Below, one piece after another: positions 1 through 9,968 of a stretch of DNA of 64,000 bases (positions are counted from its first letter, which is position 1; every line of letters starts with the position of its first letter). The translations under genes were made by a program, and so were the position numbers. This DNA comes from CBDCXF01 sp965223755 (lineage in GTDB: Bacteria > Acidobacteriota > Thermoanaerobaculia > Multivoradales > JAHEKO01): assembly GCA_965223755.1 (NCBI GenBank), contig CBDCXF010000001.1:1116001-1180000 (forward strand), written 5' to 3'. The notes under the pieces were generated by a model that searched no databases, was not told the origin of the DNA, and was given only the letters and a program-made list of their open reading frames with translations.

Positions 1-1
1 T

Positions 2-247
2 GGCGCCTTGGTGGTCGCTGCGAGTTCCGATCCCGCCACCGTCCAGGTGCGTGGCTCGGAGCGCCTCCTCGATTCACTCAACAGCGTCGCCACTAGCCCG
101 GTACGACTCGACGGGCACGCTCTCGATTTCCTTGAGACCGCGGCGGTGGTTTCGAGCCAGCCCACCGCAATCCAAATCGTCGGTCCCCAGTTGGTTCAAG
201 TTCGAGTCGACCTCGAAGTGCCGGTAGCCGGGGACAACGGAGGGTGA
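2..247 (+). CDS. YbbR-domain protein, C-terminal fragment (CdaR-like)
   Basis: The reading frame is open from the window edge, so only the last 80 or so residues are present. They read as the end of a YbbR domain: a PATVQVRG beta strand, a short helix (RLLDSL) and a terminal VQVRVDLEVP strand. In many bacteria YbbR/CdaR is the extracytoplasmic regulator of the di-adenylate cyclase CdaA, and the usual gene order is cdaA-cdaR-glmM. Here the stop TGA overlaps the GTG start of glmM (GTGA), which fits that operon. The cyclase gene itself would lie to the left of the window. The family is inferred mainly from context and short strand motifs. Confidence 0.7.
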   Translation, partial: GALVVAASSDPATVQVRGSERLLDSLNSVATSPVRLDGHALDFLETAAVVSSQPTAIQIVGPQLVQVRVDLEVPVAGDNGG

Positions 248-1605
248 CAACGCAACGCCTTTTCGGTACCGACGGCATCCGTGGACGTGCCGGTGCGGAG
301 CCGTTGGATCGATCTACCGTCGCAGCTCTGGGCGCGGCTATCGCCTCATGGCTGCGCGATCGGAATCCCCAGCCTTCGGTGGTCCTCGGCGGCGACACCC
401 GAGCCAGCACGCCGGAGATCGAAGCCTGGCTCGGCGATACCTTGTCGGCGGGTGGAGTGGTGGTGCGCTCGGCCGGGGTCATCCCAACCCCCGGCATCGC
501 GTGGTTGGTTCCACAGCTCGCGTGCGATGCGGGCATCGTGGTGTCCGCCAGCCACAATCCTTACCATGACAATGGCATCAAGCTCCTCTCGCAGTCCGGG
601 CACAAGTTCAGCCACGAGATTGAGCAAGACATCGAAGATCGTCTGCTCGAGTTGCGTGGAAAGGTCCCAGAACGCGATTCTGGATCGCTGGATATCGACG
701 CGGGCCTGCGGCGAAGGTACCGCGATGCGCTAGCCGCTACAGCCGGCCCCGAAAGCCTCACCGGCCTCAAGATCGTCCTCGACACCGCCAACGGTGCGGC
801 CTCACCGATTGCCGCCAGGTTGTTTCGCGATTGCGGAGCTGACATCACCGTCTTCGCCGACCAACCCGACGGAACCAATATCAATCGTGACTGCGGCTCG
901 ACTCACCCTGAAAAACTGAGCCAGTTGGTCCTGGATACCGGCGCCGATCTCGGCCTTGCTTTCGATGGGGACGCTGATCGGGTCGTCGCCGTTGACGAAT
1001 CGGGCCGAGTCCGCGACGGCGACGCAATTCTCTACCTTTGGGCGTTGGATTTGGCGGCGGCGAATAGCCTCAGCCCGTCCGAGATCGTTGCCACTTCGAT
1101 GAGCAACCTCGGTCTCGAACACGCACTGGCCAAGGCAGGCGTCTCGGTGGTGCGCTGTGCAGTCGGTGACCGAGCTGTGGTGAACGCATTGCAAGACCGC
1201 GGTCTTCGGCTCGGCGGCGAGCAATCGGGACACATCGTTGATCTGCACAGCTCCACTACCGGCGATGGCCTGCTCACGGGCCTGCGCCTAGCCTCGATCA
1301 TGCAACGTTCCAAACGTTCCCTATCCGAAATCCTGGCCCCCTTGCCGAAGTTTCCACAACTGTTGCTCAACGTCAAAGTTGCCTCGCGACCCCCAATCGA
1401 GGAAATCGCACCGCTCGCCGGTGCCATCCGGGAAGTGGAATCCGTACTCGGCGACGAAGGCCGCCTTGTCGTTCGCTACAGCGGTACCGAGCCACTGCTG
1501 CGCATCATGATTGAGGGGCGCGATGCGGAGATGATTGAGACCGCCGCCAACGATCTAGCCGCCGTCGTCCGCGAGCACATCCCACCTCGAGACGGAGCCG
1601 CATGA
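244..1605 (+). CDS. glmM: Phosphoglucosamine mutase
   Basis: This enzyme converts glucosamine-6-phosphate to glucosamine-1-phosphate, feeding UDP-GlcNAc for peptidoglycan and lipid A. The protein is 453 aa, normal for the family. It opens with the FGTDGIRG signature, has the phosphoserine loop SASHNP with the catalytic Ser at about residue 103, the metal-binding DGDADR loop at 241-246, a GGEQSGH substrate loop and a C-terminal RYSGTEPLLR phosphate-binding motif. The start is GTG, overlapping the stop of the YbbR gene. Its own stop overlaps the ATG of pdxJ, so the three genes are translationally coupled. Confidence 0.97.
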   Translation: MTTQRLFGTDGIRGRAGAEPLDRSTVAALGAAIASWLRDRNPQPSVVLGGDTRASTPEIEAWLGDTLSAGGVVVRSAGVIPTPGIAWLVPQLACDAGIVVSASHNPYHDNGIKLLSQSGHKFSHEIEQDIEDRLLELRGKVPERDSGSLDIDAGLRRRYRDALAATAGPESLTGLKIVLDTANGAASPIAARLFRDCGADITVFADQPDGTNINRDCGSTHPEKLSQLVLDTGADLGLAFDGDADRVVAVDESGRVRDGDAILYLWALDLAAANSLSPSEIVATSMSNLGLEHALAKAGVSVVRCAVGDRAVVNALQDRGLRLGGEQSGHIVDLHSSTTGDGLLTGLRLASIMQRSKRSLSEILAPLPKFPQLLLNVKVASRPPIEEIAPLAGAIREVESVLGDEGRLVVRYSGTEPLLRIMIEGRDAEMIETAANDLAAVVREHIPPRDGAA

Positions 1606-2360
1606 CGCGCCTTTCGGTCAACGTCGACCACATCGCCACCGTCCGCGAAGCGCGCGGAGCTTCCTACCCTTCCCCGGTGGAGGCGGCGCGCCTTGCCGAA
1701 GGAGCTGGAGCTTCCGGGATCACGGTTCACCTGCGCAGCGACCGCCGGCACATTCAAGATCGCGACGTCGAAGAGTTGCACCGATCGGTGCGCGGCAAGC
1801 TCAACCTCGAGATGGCAACGACCGATGAGATGATTGCCATCGCAACGAAGTTGCATCCACATCAAGTTACTTTGGTTCCGGAGCGGGATGGCGAAGTGAC
1901 CACAGAGGGCGGACTCGACCTCAAGAGCCGCGGCGGTGCGATCGAAGCCGCGGCACGCGCTCTGGCTCAGAGTGGCGTCCAAGTCTCTCTCTTTCTCGAC
2001 CCGGATGTCGACATGATCGCCAGGCTTGCCGATTGGGACCTCACCGCTCTCACCGGCTTTGAAATCAACACCGACCACTACACGCGGGCAACCAATGTCG
2101 AGGGCCTCTCCAACCCCACGAAGAGCACAGTAGACCACCAGCTACAACGGATTTCTGATGCGGTGGCGATGGGTACCGAACTGGGACTGGAAGTTTACGC
2201 CGGCCACGGATTGACGACCTACAACGTCGGCCCAATCGCCGCCAATCCAGCGATCTTGGAACTCAATATCGGCCACTGGCTGGTGGCACGCTCGACCCTG
2301 GTTGGCATCGCTACAGCCGTCGAGGAGATGCTCGACGCCATGCATTCTTCGCTGTTGTAA
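1602..2360 (+). CDS. pdxJ: Pyridoxine 5'-phosphate synthase
   Basis: PdxJ condenses 1-deoxyxylulose-5-phosphate with 3-amino-2-oxopropyl phosphate in the DXP-dependent vitamin B6 pathway. The 252-aa protein begins with the diagnostic NVDHIATVREARG stretch and carries the ITVHLRSDRRHIQD phosphate-binding segment, LNLEMA, VTLVPE and the C-terminal AGHGLTTYNV motif. The ATG overlaps the glmM stop (ATGA). A terminator-like hairpin lies 18 bp beyond its stop, so this is probably the last gene of the operon. Confidence 0.97.
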   Translation: MTRLSVNVDHIATVREARGASYPSPVEAARLAEGAGASGITVHLRSDRRHIQDRDVEELHRSVRGKLNLEMATTDEMIAIATKLHPHQVTLVPERDGEVTTEGGLDLKSRGGAIEAAARALAQSGVQVSLFLDPDVDMIARLADWDLTALTGFEINTDHYTRATNVEGLSNPTKSTVDHQLQRISDAVAMGTELGLEVYAGHGLTTYNVGPIAANPAILELNIGHWLVARSTLVGIATAVEEMLDAMHSSLL

Positions 2361-2377
2361 CTGTCGTCTTGCAAAGC

Positions 2378-2402
2378 AGGCCGCTCATTGCCGGGCGGCC
2401 CC
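2378..2402. terminator. Bidirectional terminator-like hairpin
   Basis: GGCCGC at 2379-2384 pairs with GCGGCC at 2395-2400 around a 10-nt loop. It sits between the convergent ends of pdxJ and the small minus-strand gene. There is no strong T-run on either side, so the assignment rests on position and stem. Confidence 0.4.
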
Positions 2403-2412
2403 TTGTGGTCGG

Positions 2413-2625
2413 CTAGGGATCGACGCCAAGCGGCTCGCCCAAATCTTCCTCGGGAGCCGCAGCGATCAGCACCGTGTGAGCGACCGGCAGCAGAACCCGG
2501 TGGCGGCTGCCGCCGAACTCATATTCAACCTCGTAGAAGCTGTGGCCGATTTCGATCAACTTAGCTTCTTGGCCCTTGAGCCCCAGTTGGGCATTGTGCA
2601 CGAGAACCTCGGTCGGCGTATCCAT
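2413..2625 (-). CDS. Small hypothetical protein (70 aa)
   Basis: I do not recognise the family. The 70-residue product is soluble and mostly beta-like, with a central YEVEYEFGGSRHRVLLPVAHTVLI segment that could fold as a small SH3-type or beta-barrel domain. The ATG is preceded by GGGAGA at a good distance, and the gene starts 13 bp after the stop of the sigma-54 response regulator, so it is probably cotranscribed with it. The tight coupling suggests an accessory role in the same regulatory output, but nothing in the sequence proves this. Confidence 0.6.
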   Translation of the reverse strand: MDTPTEVLVHNAQLGLKGQEAKLIEIGHSFYEVEYEFGGSRHRVLLPVAHTVLIAAAPEEDLGEPLGVDP

Positions 2626-2638
2626 TGTTCGATTCTCC

Positions 2639-4096
<1,458 letters not shown>

Positions 4097-4140
4097 GGCG
4101 CCATTCTGGCACAATCCTTTTTGAGCGACGGAGTTGGGCG

Positions 4141-6330
4141 ATGGAACCTACGACGATGGAACGCAACCCTGCCGACAGCAACCGAGAGCTGACCCTACGC
4201 GGGACGGTGGAACGCGTCGTTTTTCGTTCACCAGACGGATCTTGGTCGGTGGTCCGCCTGTCGTCGGGCAAAGGGGAGCAAACCACGGTGGTTGGCGCAT
4301 TGCCACCGGTCGAACCCGGCGAGCACCTCGAAGTGCACGGCCTCCTGGAGCTAAAGCCCAAGTTCGGGCTGCAATTGCGTGCGCGGCAGGCCCAGGTCAT
4401 CGCTCCCAACACCAAGGAGGGACTGCGCCGGTTCCTGTCTTCCAAGCTCATCCCCGGCGTCGGCAAGGCACTCGCCGAACGACTCATTGCCGAGTTCGGC
4501 GATCAGGTTTTGAAGATTGGGATCGAGACGCCGCAGGAGCTGGCGCGGGTGTCTGGCATCGGGATTCGGCGAGCGGAGGCGATCGGCGAGGCGCTACGGC
4601 AGCATGCAGCCCAGCACGAAGCCCTGGTGATTTTGCAAGGAGGGGGAGTCAACCTGGGGCTGGCGCAAAAAATCGTCGCTGCCTACGGAGAGAAGGCTGC
4701 AACGACCATCACCGAGGATCCTTATCGCCTGTCGCTGGAGTTCCACGGAGTCGGTTTCTACACCGCTGACCGTTTGGCGCTCAGCATGGGAACCGCCGAC
4801 GAAGCTCCCAGCAGGATCGCCGCGGGCATCCATCACGTGTTGATGCAGGCGGCCGAGCAAGGCCACACCTTCCTACCCTCCCCCGAACTAACCGCGCGCG
4901 CCGAGGAACTGTTGGCGGTGTCCGCGGAATTGGTCGGCGCAGGCGTGGCGACTTTGTCCGACTCAAAGCTCGTCTGCGTCGAAGATTCTCGGATCTACCT
5001 CAGCCACCTGTGGTTGGCAGAGCACAATGTCGCCAATCGTCTCAAAAACCTCATGCGCGGCCCTTCGCAACCGCTGAAACTGAACCTCGACCGTGCTGTT
5101 GCCTGGTTTGAGAAGCGTGAAGAGATTCACCTAGCACAGGGGCAGCAGCAAGCGATCCGGTTGGGGCTTTCCGAAAAAGTGCTGGTGGTGACCGGTGGTC
5201 CAGGAACCGGCAAGACCACCCTGGTGCGAGGAATCGTCGAGGTTCTCCGCAGCAAGAAGCAGCGTGTGCTGTTGGCAGGACCAACCGGGAGAGCGGCGAA
5301 ACGACTACAACTCGCCACCGGATTCGAAGCGCGAACGCTGCATCGGCTGCTCGAGTTCGACCCCGGCAGCGGTGGTTTCGCCCGCAACCTTGACCGACCG
5401 CTGCGCGCCGATCTGGTACTGGTCGACGAAGCGTCGATGGTCGATATTCAACTGATGCGCAGCCTCCTCGAAGCGATCCCGGCGACCTGCCGGCTGGTGC
5501 TCATCGGAGACGTCAACCAACTGCCCTCGGTGGGTCCCGGCCGCGTTCTGCACGATGTCATCGAGTCGCAATCCGTACCCGTCGTCCGCCTCACCGAGAT
5601 TTATCGCCAGGCTGCCAACAGTCGCATCATTTCCAACGCCCACCGCATCCTGCACGGCAACACCGACCTCGACGCTGCCAGAGACAGCGAAGGCGACTTC
5701 TACTGGATCCATCGCCAGGAACCGGACGAAATCCTCGACACCCTCAGCCATCTGGTCACCGTACGGTTGCCGCAACGCTTCGACCTCGACCCCAAACGAG
5801 ACATTCAGGTACTGACGCCGATGCGCAAGGGGTCTCTCGGCATTGAAAACCTCAATCTGCTCTTGCAGCAGCTCCACAATCCCCAAGGCGATGTACTTCC
5901 GGGGCGAGCTGGTCTGCGTGTCGGCGACCGGGTGATGCAAACGCGCAACAACTACGAGCTAGCGGTATACAACGGTGACGTCGGCGAGATCGCCAGCGCC
6001 ACCAAGGACACGATTTTGGTGCGCCTGGAAGATCGAGAAGTCACCTACAAGGCGAGTGAGCTGGATCAGGTGGTCCTCGCCTATGCTTGCTCGGTGCACA
6101 AGGCGCAGGGCAGTGAATACCCTTGCGTGGTCCTCCCCCTCCACACCCAGCACTACGTGATGTTGCTACGCAACCTGCTTTACACCGGCGTCACCCGGGG
6201 TTCGCGGCTGGTCGTGCTGTTGGGATCCAAGCGAGCGGTTGAAACCGCCATCCGTACCCACAGGCCGAGTCAGCGACACACCTACCTAAAACAACGCCTG
6301 CTCCCAGATTCAGTCCGAGAGCAGGCGTAG
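4141..6330 (+). CDS. recD2: RecD2-type ATP-dependent DNA helicase
   Basis: The protein (729 aa from this ATG) is a superfamily 1B 5'-3' helicase of the RecD2 type, found in bacteria independently of RecBC. The N-terminal region has an OB-like segment (VERVVFRSPDGSWSVVRL) and helix-hairpin-helix repeats (LIPGVGKALAERL, VSGIGIRRAEAIGEAL). The motor follows with Walker A GGPGTGKTT near residues 350-357, motif Ia AGPTGRAAKRL, Walker B VLVDEASMVD, GDVNQLPSVGPG, and the C-terminal VHKAQGSEYP and LLYTGVTRG motifs. An in-frame start 60 bp upstream would overlap the divergent regulator gene, so ATG 4141 is preferred. A role in repair or recombination is inferred from the family. Confidence 0.92.
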   Translation: MEPTTMERNPADSNRELTLRGTVERVVFRSPDGSWSVVRLSSGKGEQTTVVGALPPVEPGEHLEVHGLLELKPKFGLQLRARQAQVIAPNTKEGLRRFLSSKLIPGVGKALAERLIAEFGDQVLKIGIETPQELARVSGIGIRRAEAIGEALRQHAAQHEALVILQGGGVNLGLAQKIVAAYGEKAATTITEDPYRLSLEFHGVGFYTADRLALSMGTADEAPSRIAAGIHHVLMQAAEQGHTFLPSPELTARAEELLAVSAELVGAGVATLSDSKLVCVEDSRIYLSHLWLAEHNVANRLKNLMRGPSQPLKLNLDRAVAWFEKREEIHLAQGQQQAIRLGLSEKVLVVTGGPGTGKTTLVRGIVEVLRSKKQRVLLAGPTGRAAKRLQLATGFEARTLHRLLEFDPGSGGFARNLDRPLRADLVLVDEASMVDIQLMRSLLEAIPATCRLVLIGDVNQLPSVGPGRVLHDVIESQSVPVVRLTEIYRQAANSRIISNAHRILHGNTDLDAARDSEGDFYWIHRQEPDEILDTLSHLVTVRLPQRFDLDPKRDIQVLTPMRKGSLGIENLNLLLQQLHNPQGDVLPGRAGLRVGDRVMQTRNNYELAVYNGDVGEIASATKDTILVRLEDREVTYKASELDQVVLAYACSVHKAQGSEYPCVVLPLHTQHYVMLLRNLLYTGVTRGSRLVVLLGSKRAVETAIRTHRPSQRHTYLKQRLLPDSVREQA

Positions 6331-6340
6331 CCAGAAGTCC

Positions 6341-6372
6341 AGCAGCCCGAGGCTGGTGTGAAGCGTTTTTAC
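6341..6372 (+). terminator. Possible recD2 terminator
   Basis: A short CAGCC-CGA-GGCTG stem (6343-6355) begins 12 bp after the recD2 stop and is followed some 9 nt later by five T residues. The stem is short and the T-run is displaced, so this is tentative. It lies against the 3' end of the convergent membrane gene. Confidence 0.3.
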
Positions 6373-7679
6373 TCCGCTTCTTGGCCTCCGGTTTCCCCGC
6401 CCAGTGCCGGTGTTTGGTCGTCTGCAGACGATGAATCGTCGTCGAAGTCCGGCACCGGAGGCGGCGCAGGCTGCGCTAGGGTCTGTGCGGGGGACTGGGC
6501 GTTGCCCTGCGGCGGGTCGAAGGCCGCCAACAAGAGTGCGCCGAGGCCCGTGATCCATGCGATGGCCACGATCACACCGCCCACCAGCTTCATCAGCCAG
6601 GCCACCGGCCCCATGAACGGCATCATTCCCAGCATCCAGCCGATGAACCCGATGACGTAGAGAGCCGCCGCGCCCAGGGCGATGCGGACAAATCGACTTT
6701 CAGCATTCCAGTTGAACCGTGATGCGACCAAGCTCCCGACCGCCTGTGCCGACGCCGCGAAGCCGACCACCAGCGCGGCCACAAAGGCAAGCGCCACCAG
6801 CGGCACGAAGATCGGGATCAAGAAGATGCCGACAATGGTGATGACCAGCAGCAGGGTCCCAGCGATGAGAGCCGGAACAAATCCGATGACAGCGAGGAAG
6901 CCGGCCAGCGCAGCCTTCCATCCCTCGTCTTGGAGCTTGGACTCGGCGCGGTCCAACAGCTTCGGTGCGAGGACCGCGGCCACGGCCAACAAGAAAACCA
7001 GGAAGGCGAAGGAAACCAACTTCCATGCCAATCCGCCAAAGAACTTGGCAATGCGATAAAAGGGGCTGCGAACTCGCTCGTGCACGTGTTCGCGAACTCG
7101 CCGACCGATGTCGTCAGTGCCGATCTCGATGTCGTCGCCGTCGATCTCGATCGAGAACCCCGATCCCACGTTTTGGATCTCATCGTGGACCACGGCATCT
7201 TGATGCTTGTCCAGGTCACCGCCGATATTGACCAGTTGTCCGACTTCGGCGTCCGGACCCAGGGTGACGTTACCGCCGACACTCACCAGTTCTCCCCCCA
7301 CGGTGCCGGTCACTTCCACCGGCCCGCCAACGGCGACCGCATCCCCTTCGACCTCGCCATGGACGGTCAACGGACCGAGAATCACCACCGCGTCGCGGTA
7401 GACCTCATTCTCGCGCACAGTCAGACCGGAAAAAATCTGAACTGAAGTGTCATAACGATCGATACGCACCCGAGGAGCTTCCTCCGGCTCTTCCGGTTCG
7501 GGCGGGATGTCATCAACGACAACGTCGCCCTCTACGGCAGTCGCGTCGGCGGCCGCTGCATCGTTCTCTTGAGCCCAAGTCGGAGCGGCGAACAGCATCA
7601 CTACGACCATGAACAGAGCCAACGCAGTCCACCCCTCTCTCATCAGAGTCATATTTCCGTTGTTGAGTTTCTTACGCAT
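6369..7679 (-). CDS. Membrane-anchored bactofilin-like (polymer-forming domain) protein
   Basis: The 436-aa protein has an N-terminal signal or anchor helix ending near FAAPTWAQ, a Pro/Glu-rich spacer, and a right-handed beta-helix segment of hexapeptide-like turns (GPLTVHGEVEGDAVAVGG, GGNVTLGPDAEVGQLVNIGG) as in bactofilins. About six hydrophobic helices follow, then a Pro/Asp/Ser-rich acidic tail. Bactofilins polymerise into scaffolds; this architecture points to an envelope scaffold or stress-sensing membrane protein. ATG 7679 has a GAGGTGG ribosome site and overlaps the end of the upstream anti-sigma candidate by 8 bp, so the two are translationally coupled. The longer frame upstream of it is the end of that gene in another frame. 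Confidence 0.75.
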   Translation of the reverse strand: MRKKLNNGNMTLMREGWTALALFMVVVMLFAAPTWAQENDAAAADATAVEGDVVVDDIPPEPEEPEEAPRVRIDRYDTSVQIFSGLTVRENEVYRDAVVILGPLTVHGEVEGDAVAVGGPVEVTGTVGGELVSVGGNVTLGPDAEVGQLVNIGGDLDKHQDAVVHDEIQNVGSGFSIEIDGDDIEIGTDDIGRRVREHVHERVRSPFYRIAKFFGGLAWKLVSFAFLVFLLAVAAVLAPKLLDRAESKLQDEGWKAALAGFLAVIGFVPALIAGTLLLVITIVGIFLIPIFVPLVALAFVAALVVGFAASAQAVGSLVASRFNWNAESRFVRIALGAAALYVIGFIGWMLGMMPFMGPVAWLMKLVGGVIVAIAWITGLGALLLAAFDPPQGNAQSPAQTLAQPAPPPVPDFDDDSSSADDQTPALGGETGGQEAE

Positions 7680-8229
7680 GATTCCACCTCTGTTTTTCCG
7701 TCCACGAGGACAGAATCGCAAGAGCGATTGCTCCAGCGACAAACGTCGTCATCGCCACCCATGGCAACACCGACCACACGGTCGTCGATCCGGGTATTCC
7801 GGCCAGCATCTGGACCACTTTGTCGGCTATGACAACGAGTTCAAATCCAATGTCGAGTGTTTGCACGACGAGACTCTTGGCGAGATCGCTCCACACCGGC
7901 AGCCGAGCAACCGACCAAAGACCGGACGCCGATCCCGCAACGGTGGTCAGGCCGAGGCCCAAAACGAGGAGAGCCGCACCAACCAAGTAATGAACCCAGG
8001 TGCGCGCCCACACGCCGACCGGCGTCACTCTGGCGAGCACCAAAGCGCTCAAGTCCTGACTGGGGCGGAGCAAGGGCAGGTCGCGCAACGCGACTCCGGC
8101 AAGGCGATCGGCTTCGCCGTCCCTGCCTTCCGTTTCGGCCTGCAGCCACTGCTCAACGATGGTTCGGAGTTGATTCACGTCGTTTGCTCTCCGTTTCGCC
8201 ATACGGTCATTTACATCGCGGTGTTTCAA
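7672..8229 (-). CDS. Putative membrane anti-sigma factor
   Basis: The product (185 aa from the TTG chosen here) has a cytoplasmic N-terminal region with an anti-sigma-like layout (VEQWLQAETEGRDGEADRL, then LPLLRPSQDLSALVLARV) and two or three hydrophobic helices after residue 95. It directly follows an ECF sigma gene, the classic position for the cognate membrane anti-sigma factor. The zinc-binding HxxxCxxC motif is absent, so any sigma binding would use a different surface. TTG 8229 is chosen because GAGGGG lies exactly 7 nt upstream; ATG 8202 (MAKRRAND) and ATG 8274 are alternatives with weaker sites. The function is inferred from position and layout. Confidence 0.65.
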   Translation of the reverse strand: MKHRDVNDRMAKRRANDVNQLRTIVEQWLQAETEGRDGEADRLAGVALRDLPLLRPSQDLSALVLARVTPVGVWARTWVHYLVGAALLVLGLGLTTVAGSASGLWSVARLPVWSDLAKSLVVQTLDIGFELVVIADKVVQMLAGIPGSTTVWSVLPWVAMTTFVAGAIALAILSSWTEKQRWNHA

Positions 8230-8255
8230 TTGTGAGCCCCTCAAAAATAAGTGCC

Positions 8256-8867
8256 TTACTCGCGATTTCCCCATCCCCGATCACCCATTTGGCGTGCGGT
8301 CGCTTTACGGGCGCGAAAAATGTACGTTTTTACCGTTCCCATGGGCAAATCCATGATTTCAGAGATCTCTTCGTAGCTGCGCTGTTCGATGAAGCGCAGC
8401 ACCATCACTTCGGCATATTCAGGTCGCAGGCGCGAAAGAATGTCCTCGAGATCTTGGCGTAACGCTTGCCCGGTTACTTCGCGCTCCGGGTCGGCAATGT
8501 TGTGATCCACCAGTCGATCCAGAGGATCGCTTGAGGTGTCATCAACCTCGTTTTCCAAAGGCACTGTTGCCACACGTCGTTTGCGCAGTTCGTCAATCGC
8601 GGCGTTGTGGGCGATGCGAAACAACCAAGATGAAAACTTGCGCGCCTGGTCGAACGTCTCGAGCTTGCGATAAGCGCGAACGAGAACATCCTGGGTGATC
8701 TCCTCAGCGACTCCACGATCCCGTAACATACGCACGACGACTCCAAACACCGGCTGCTGATAGCGCTGAACCAGTTCGGAAAAGGAATCGACCTGTCCTG
8801 CCAAGGTGTCCTGCACCAGATCTAGATCAGATCTGGGCTCCAAATCAGAATTAGGCTCAGCGGGCAT
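8256..8867 (-). CDS. RNA polymerase sigma factor, ECF (RpoE-like) family
   Basis: This 203-aa protein has the two ECF regions. Region 2 shows EEITQDVLVRAYRKLETFD and KFSSWLFRIAHNAAIDELRKR (residues about 55-100). Region 4 shows LSRLRPEYAEVMVLRFIEQ, then the helix-turn-helix YEEISEIMDLPMGTVKTYIFRAR. It begins 7 bp after uppP ends and is followed by a putative anti-sigma factor and a bactofilin-like membrane protein, so the operon looks like an envelope-stress regulon that includes its own sensor. The N-terminus has a short NSD/RSD near-repeat encoded by alternating gatct tracts. Confidence 0.95.
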   Translation of the reverse strand: MPAEPNSDLEPRSDLDLVQDTLAGQVDSFSELVQRYQQPVFGVVVRMLRDRGVAEEITQDVLVRAYRKLETFDQARKFSSWLFRIAHNAAIDELRKRRVATVPLENEVDDTSSDPLDRLVDHNIADPEREVTGQALRQDLEDILSRLRPEYAEVMVLRFIEQRSYEEISEIMDLPMGTVKTYIFRARKATARQMGDRGWGNRE

Positions 8868-8874
8868 CTAGGGC

Positions 8875-9684
8875 CTAGCTCCGCCACGCCTCCGCCAATA
8901 ACACCACACCAAGGATCAAGCGATAGATCACGAAAGGGATCATTCCGCGCCTTTTGAGCCAGCGCAGCAGCCAGCCGATGGCGGCGAAAGCGGTTACCGC
9001 AGAGATAACGAACCCGACCGCCGCCTGCAACGGATGGCCGAGGCCCCCCAAGCCCAGATCGAGAGCATCCTTTGCCGCGACCAAGAGACCAACCGGGACG
9101 GCCAGCAGAAAGGAAAGCCGCGCGGCGGCTTCGCGCGTCAGACCCTGCGCCAATCCAGCGGTCATGGTAACTCCGGAACGCGACGTTCCCGGAATCAGGG
9201 CGAGAGCTTGAGCGAAGCCCATCCCCACGACCTGACGCCAGCCGATTTGTTCCAGGGCTACCTGACGTGAACCCCATCGATCGGCGGTCCAAAGCAAGAG
9301 CGCGAAGATCACGGACGTCCAGCCCAAGACCCAAACACTGCGGCCGTCACTAGCCACCCAGTCTTGAATCAGGAGGCCGGCGATCGCCACCGGCACCGTC
9401 GCCAAGGCAATCGGCCAAGCGAGGTGCCCAATCGACCTGGATTCCCCACCTCGCTGCTTCTCCTTAGAACTCAGGGCTCCGCGAGCTAGCTCAGCCAGGT
9501 CGTGGCGTAGGTAGGCAATCACCGCCATCAAAGACCCAGCGTGGACCGCCATGTCGAAGCTCAGGCCTTGATCGGGCCAACCCAACCATTTGGAGAAAAG
9601 GATCAAGTGCGCCGACGAACTAATCGGCAGGAACTCAGTCACACCTTGTACCACCGCCAGGACGATGACTTGAATCCAACTCAC
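8875..9684 (-). CDS. uppP: Undecaprenyl-diphosphatase
   Basis: UppP (BacA) dephosphorylates undecaprenyl pyrophosphate to regenerate the lipid carrier for peptidoglycan and other envelope polymers. The 269-aa polytopic protein contains both family motifs: QGVTEFLPISSSAHL near the N-terminus and PGTSRSG at about residue 165. It starts with GTG and has about seven to eight hydrophobic helices. It heads an operon with the ECF sigma, anti-sigma and bactofilin-like genes, linking lipid-carrier recycling to an envelope-stress circuit. Confidence 0.95.
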   Translation of the reverse strand: MSWIQVIVLAVVQGVTEFLPISSSAHLILFSKWLGWPDQGLSFDMAVHAGSLMAVIAYLRHDLAELARGALSSKEKQRGGESRSIGHLAWPIALATVPVAIAGLLIQDWVASDGRSVWVLGWTSVIFALLLWTADRWGSRQVALEQIGWRQVVGMGFAQALALIPGTSRSGVTMTAGLAQGLTREAAARLSFLLAVPVGLLVAAKDALDLGLGGLGHPLQAAVGFVISAVTAFAAIGWLLRWLKRRGMIPFVIYRLILGVVLLAEAWRS

Positions 9685-9723
9685 AACTCCGCTCTCAGAT
9701 TGCTGGTGCCAGTTCTTGGGTGC

Positions 9724-9778
9724 AGATCTTTAGTACCGAATCTTTGGGGCCAGATCTTTGGGGCCAGATCTTCAGACC
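9724..9778. repeat. Intergenic tandem repeat, 14-bp unit x 4
   Basis: Four near-identical 14-bp units (consensus AGATCTTTGGGGCC) lie upstream of uppP: 9724-9737, 9738-9751, 9752-9765, and a shortened 9766-9778. The units are contiguous with no spacers, so this is not a CRISPR array. Confidence 0.85.
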
Positions 9779-9903
9779 AGCTCGACGGCTGGCGACTACG
9801 CGGTCGCTTCGTCATCGCGCGGCAGATAGTCTAGTGGACCTTGCTGGGGGCGCGTGGTATCTCCAGCGAGCCCCATCGTAGTCGCAACGGCAATGCACCG
9901 CGG

Positions 9904-9963
9904 CAAGCCACGAGGAGGCCAACCACAAGGAGCCAAACCACGAGGAGCCAAACCACAAGGAGC
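9904..9963. repeat. Tandem repeat, 15-bp unit x 4, carrying Shine-Dalgarno sequences
   Basis: Four 15-bp units (consensus CAAACCACRAGGAGC) run without gaps up to 6 bp from the TTG start of the DUF4301 gene. Each unit carries GAGGAG or AAGGAG, and the last AAGGAG (9957-9962) is the correctly spaced ribosome-binding site. The frame of the downstream gene is open through the repeat (it would read HKEPN/HEEPN units) back to a stop at 9879, but no start codon is available there. Confidence 0.9.
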
Positions 9964-9968
9964 TAGCG

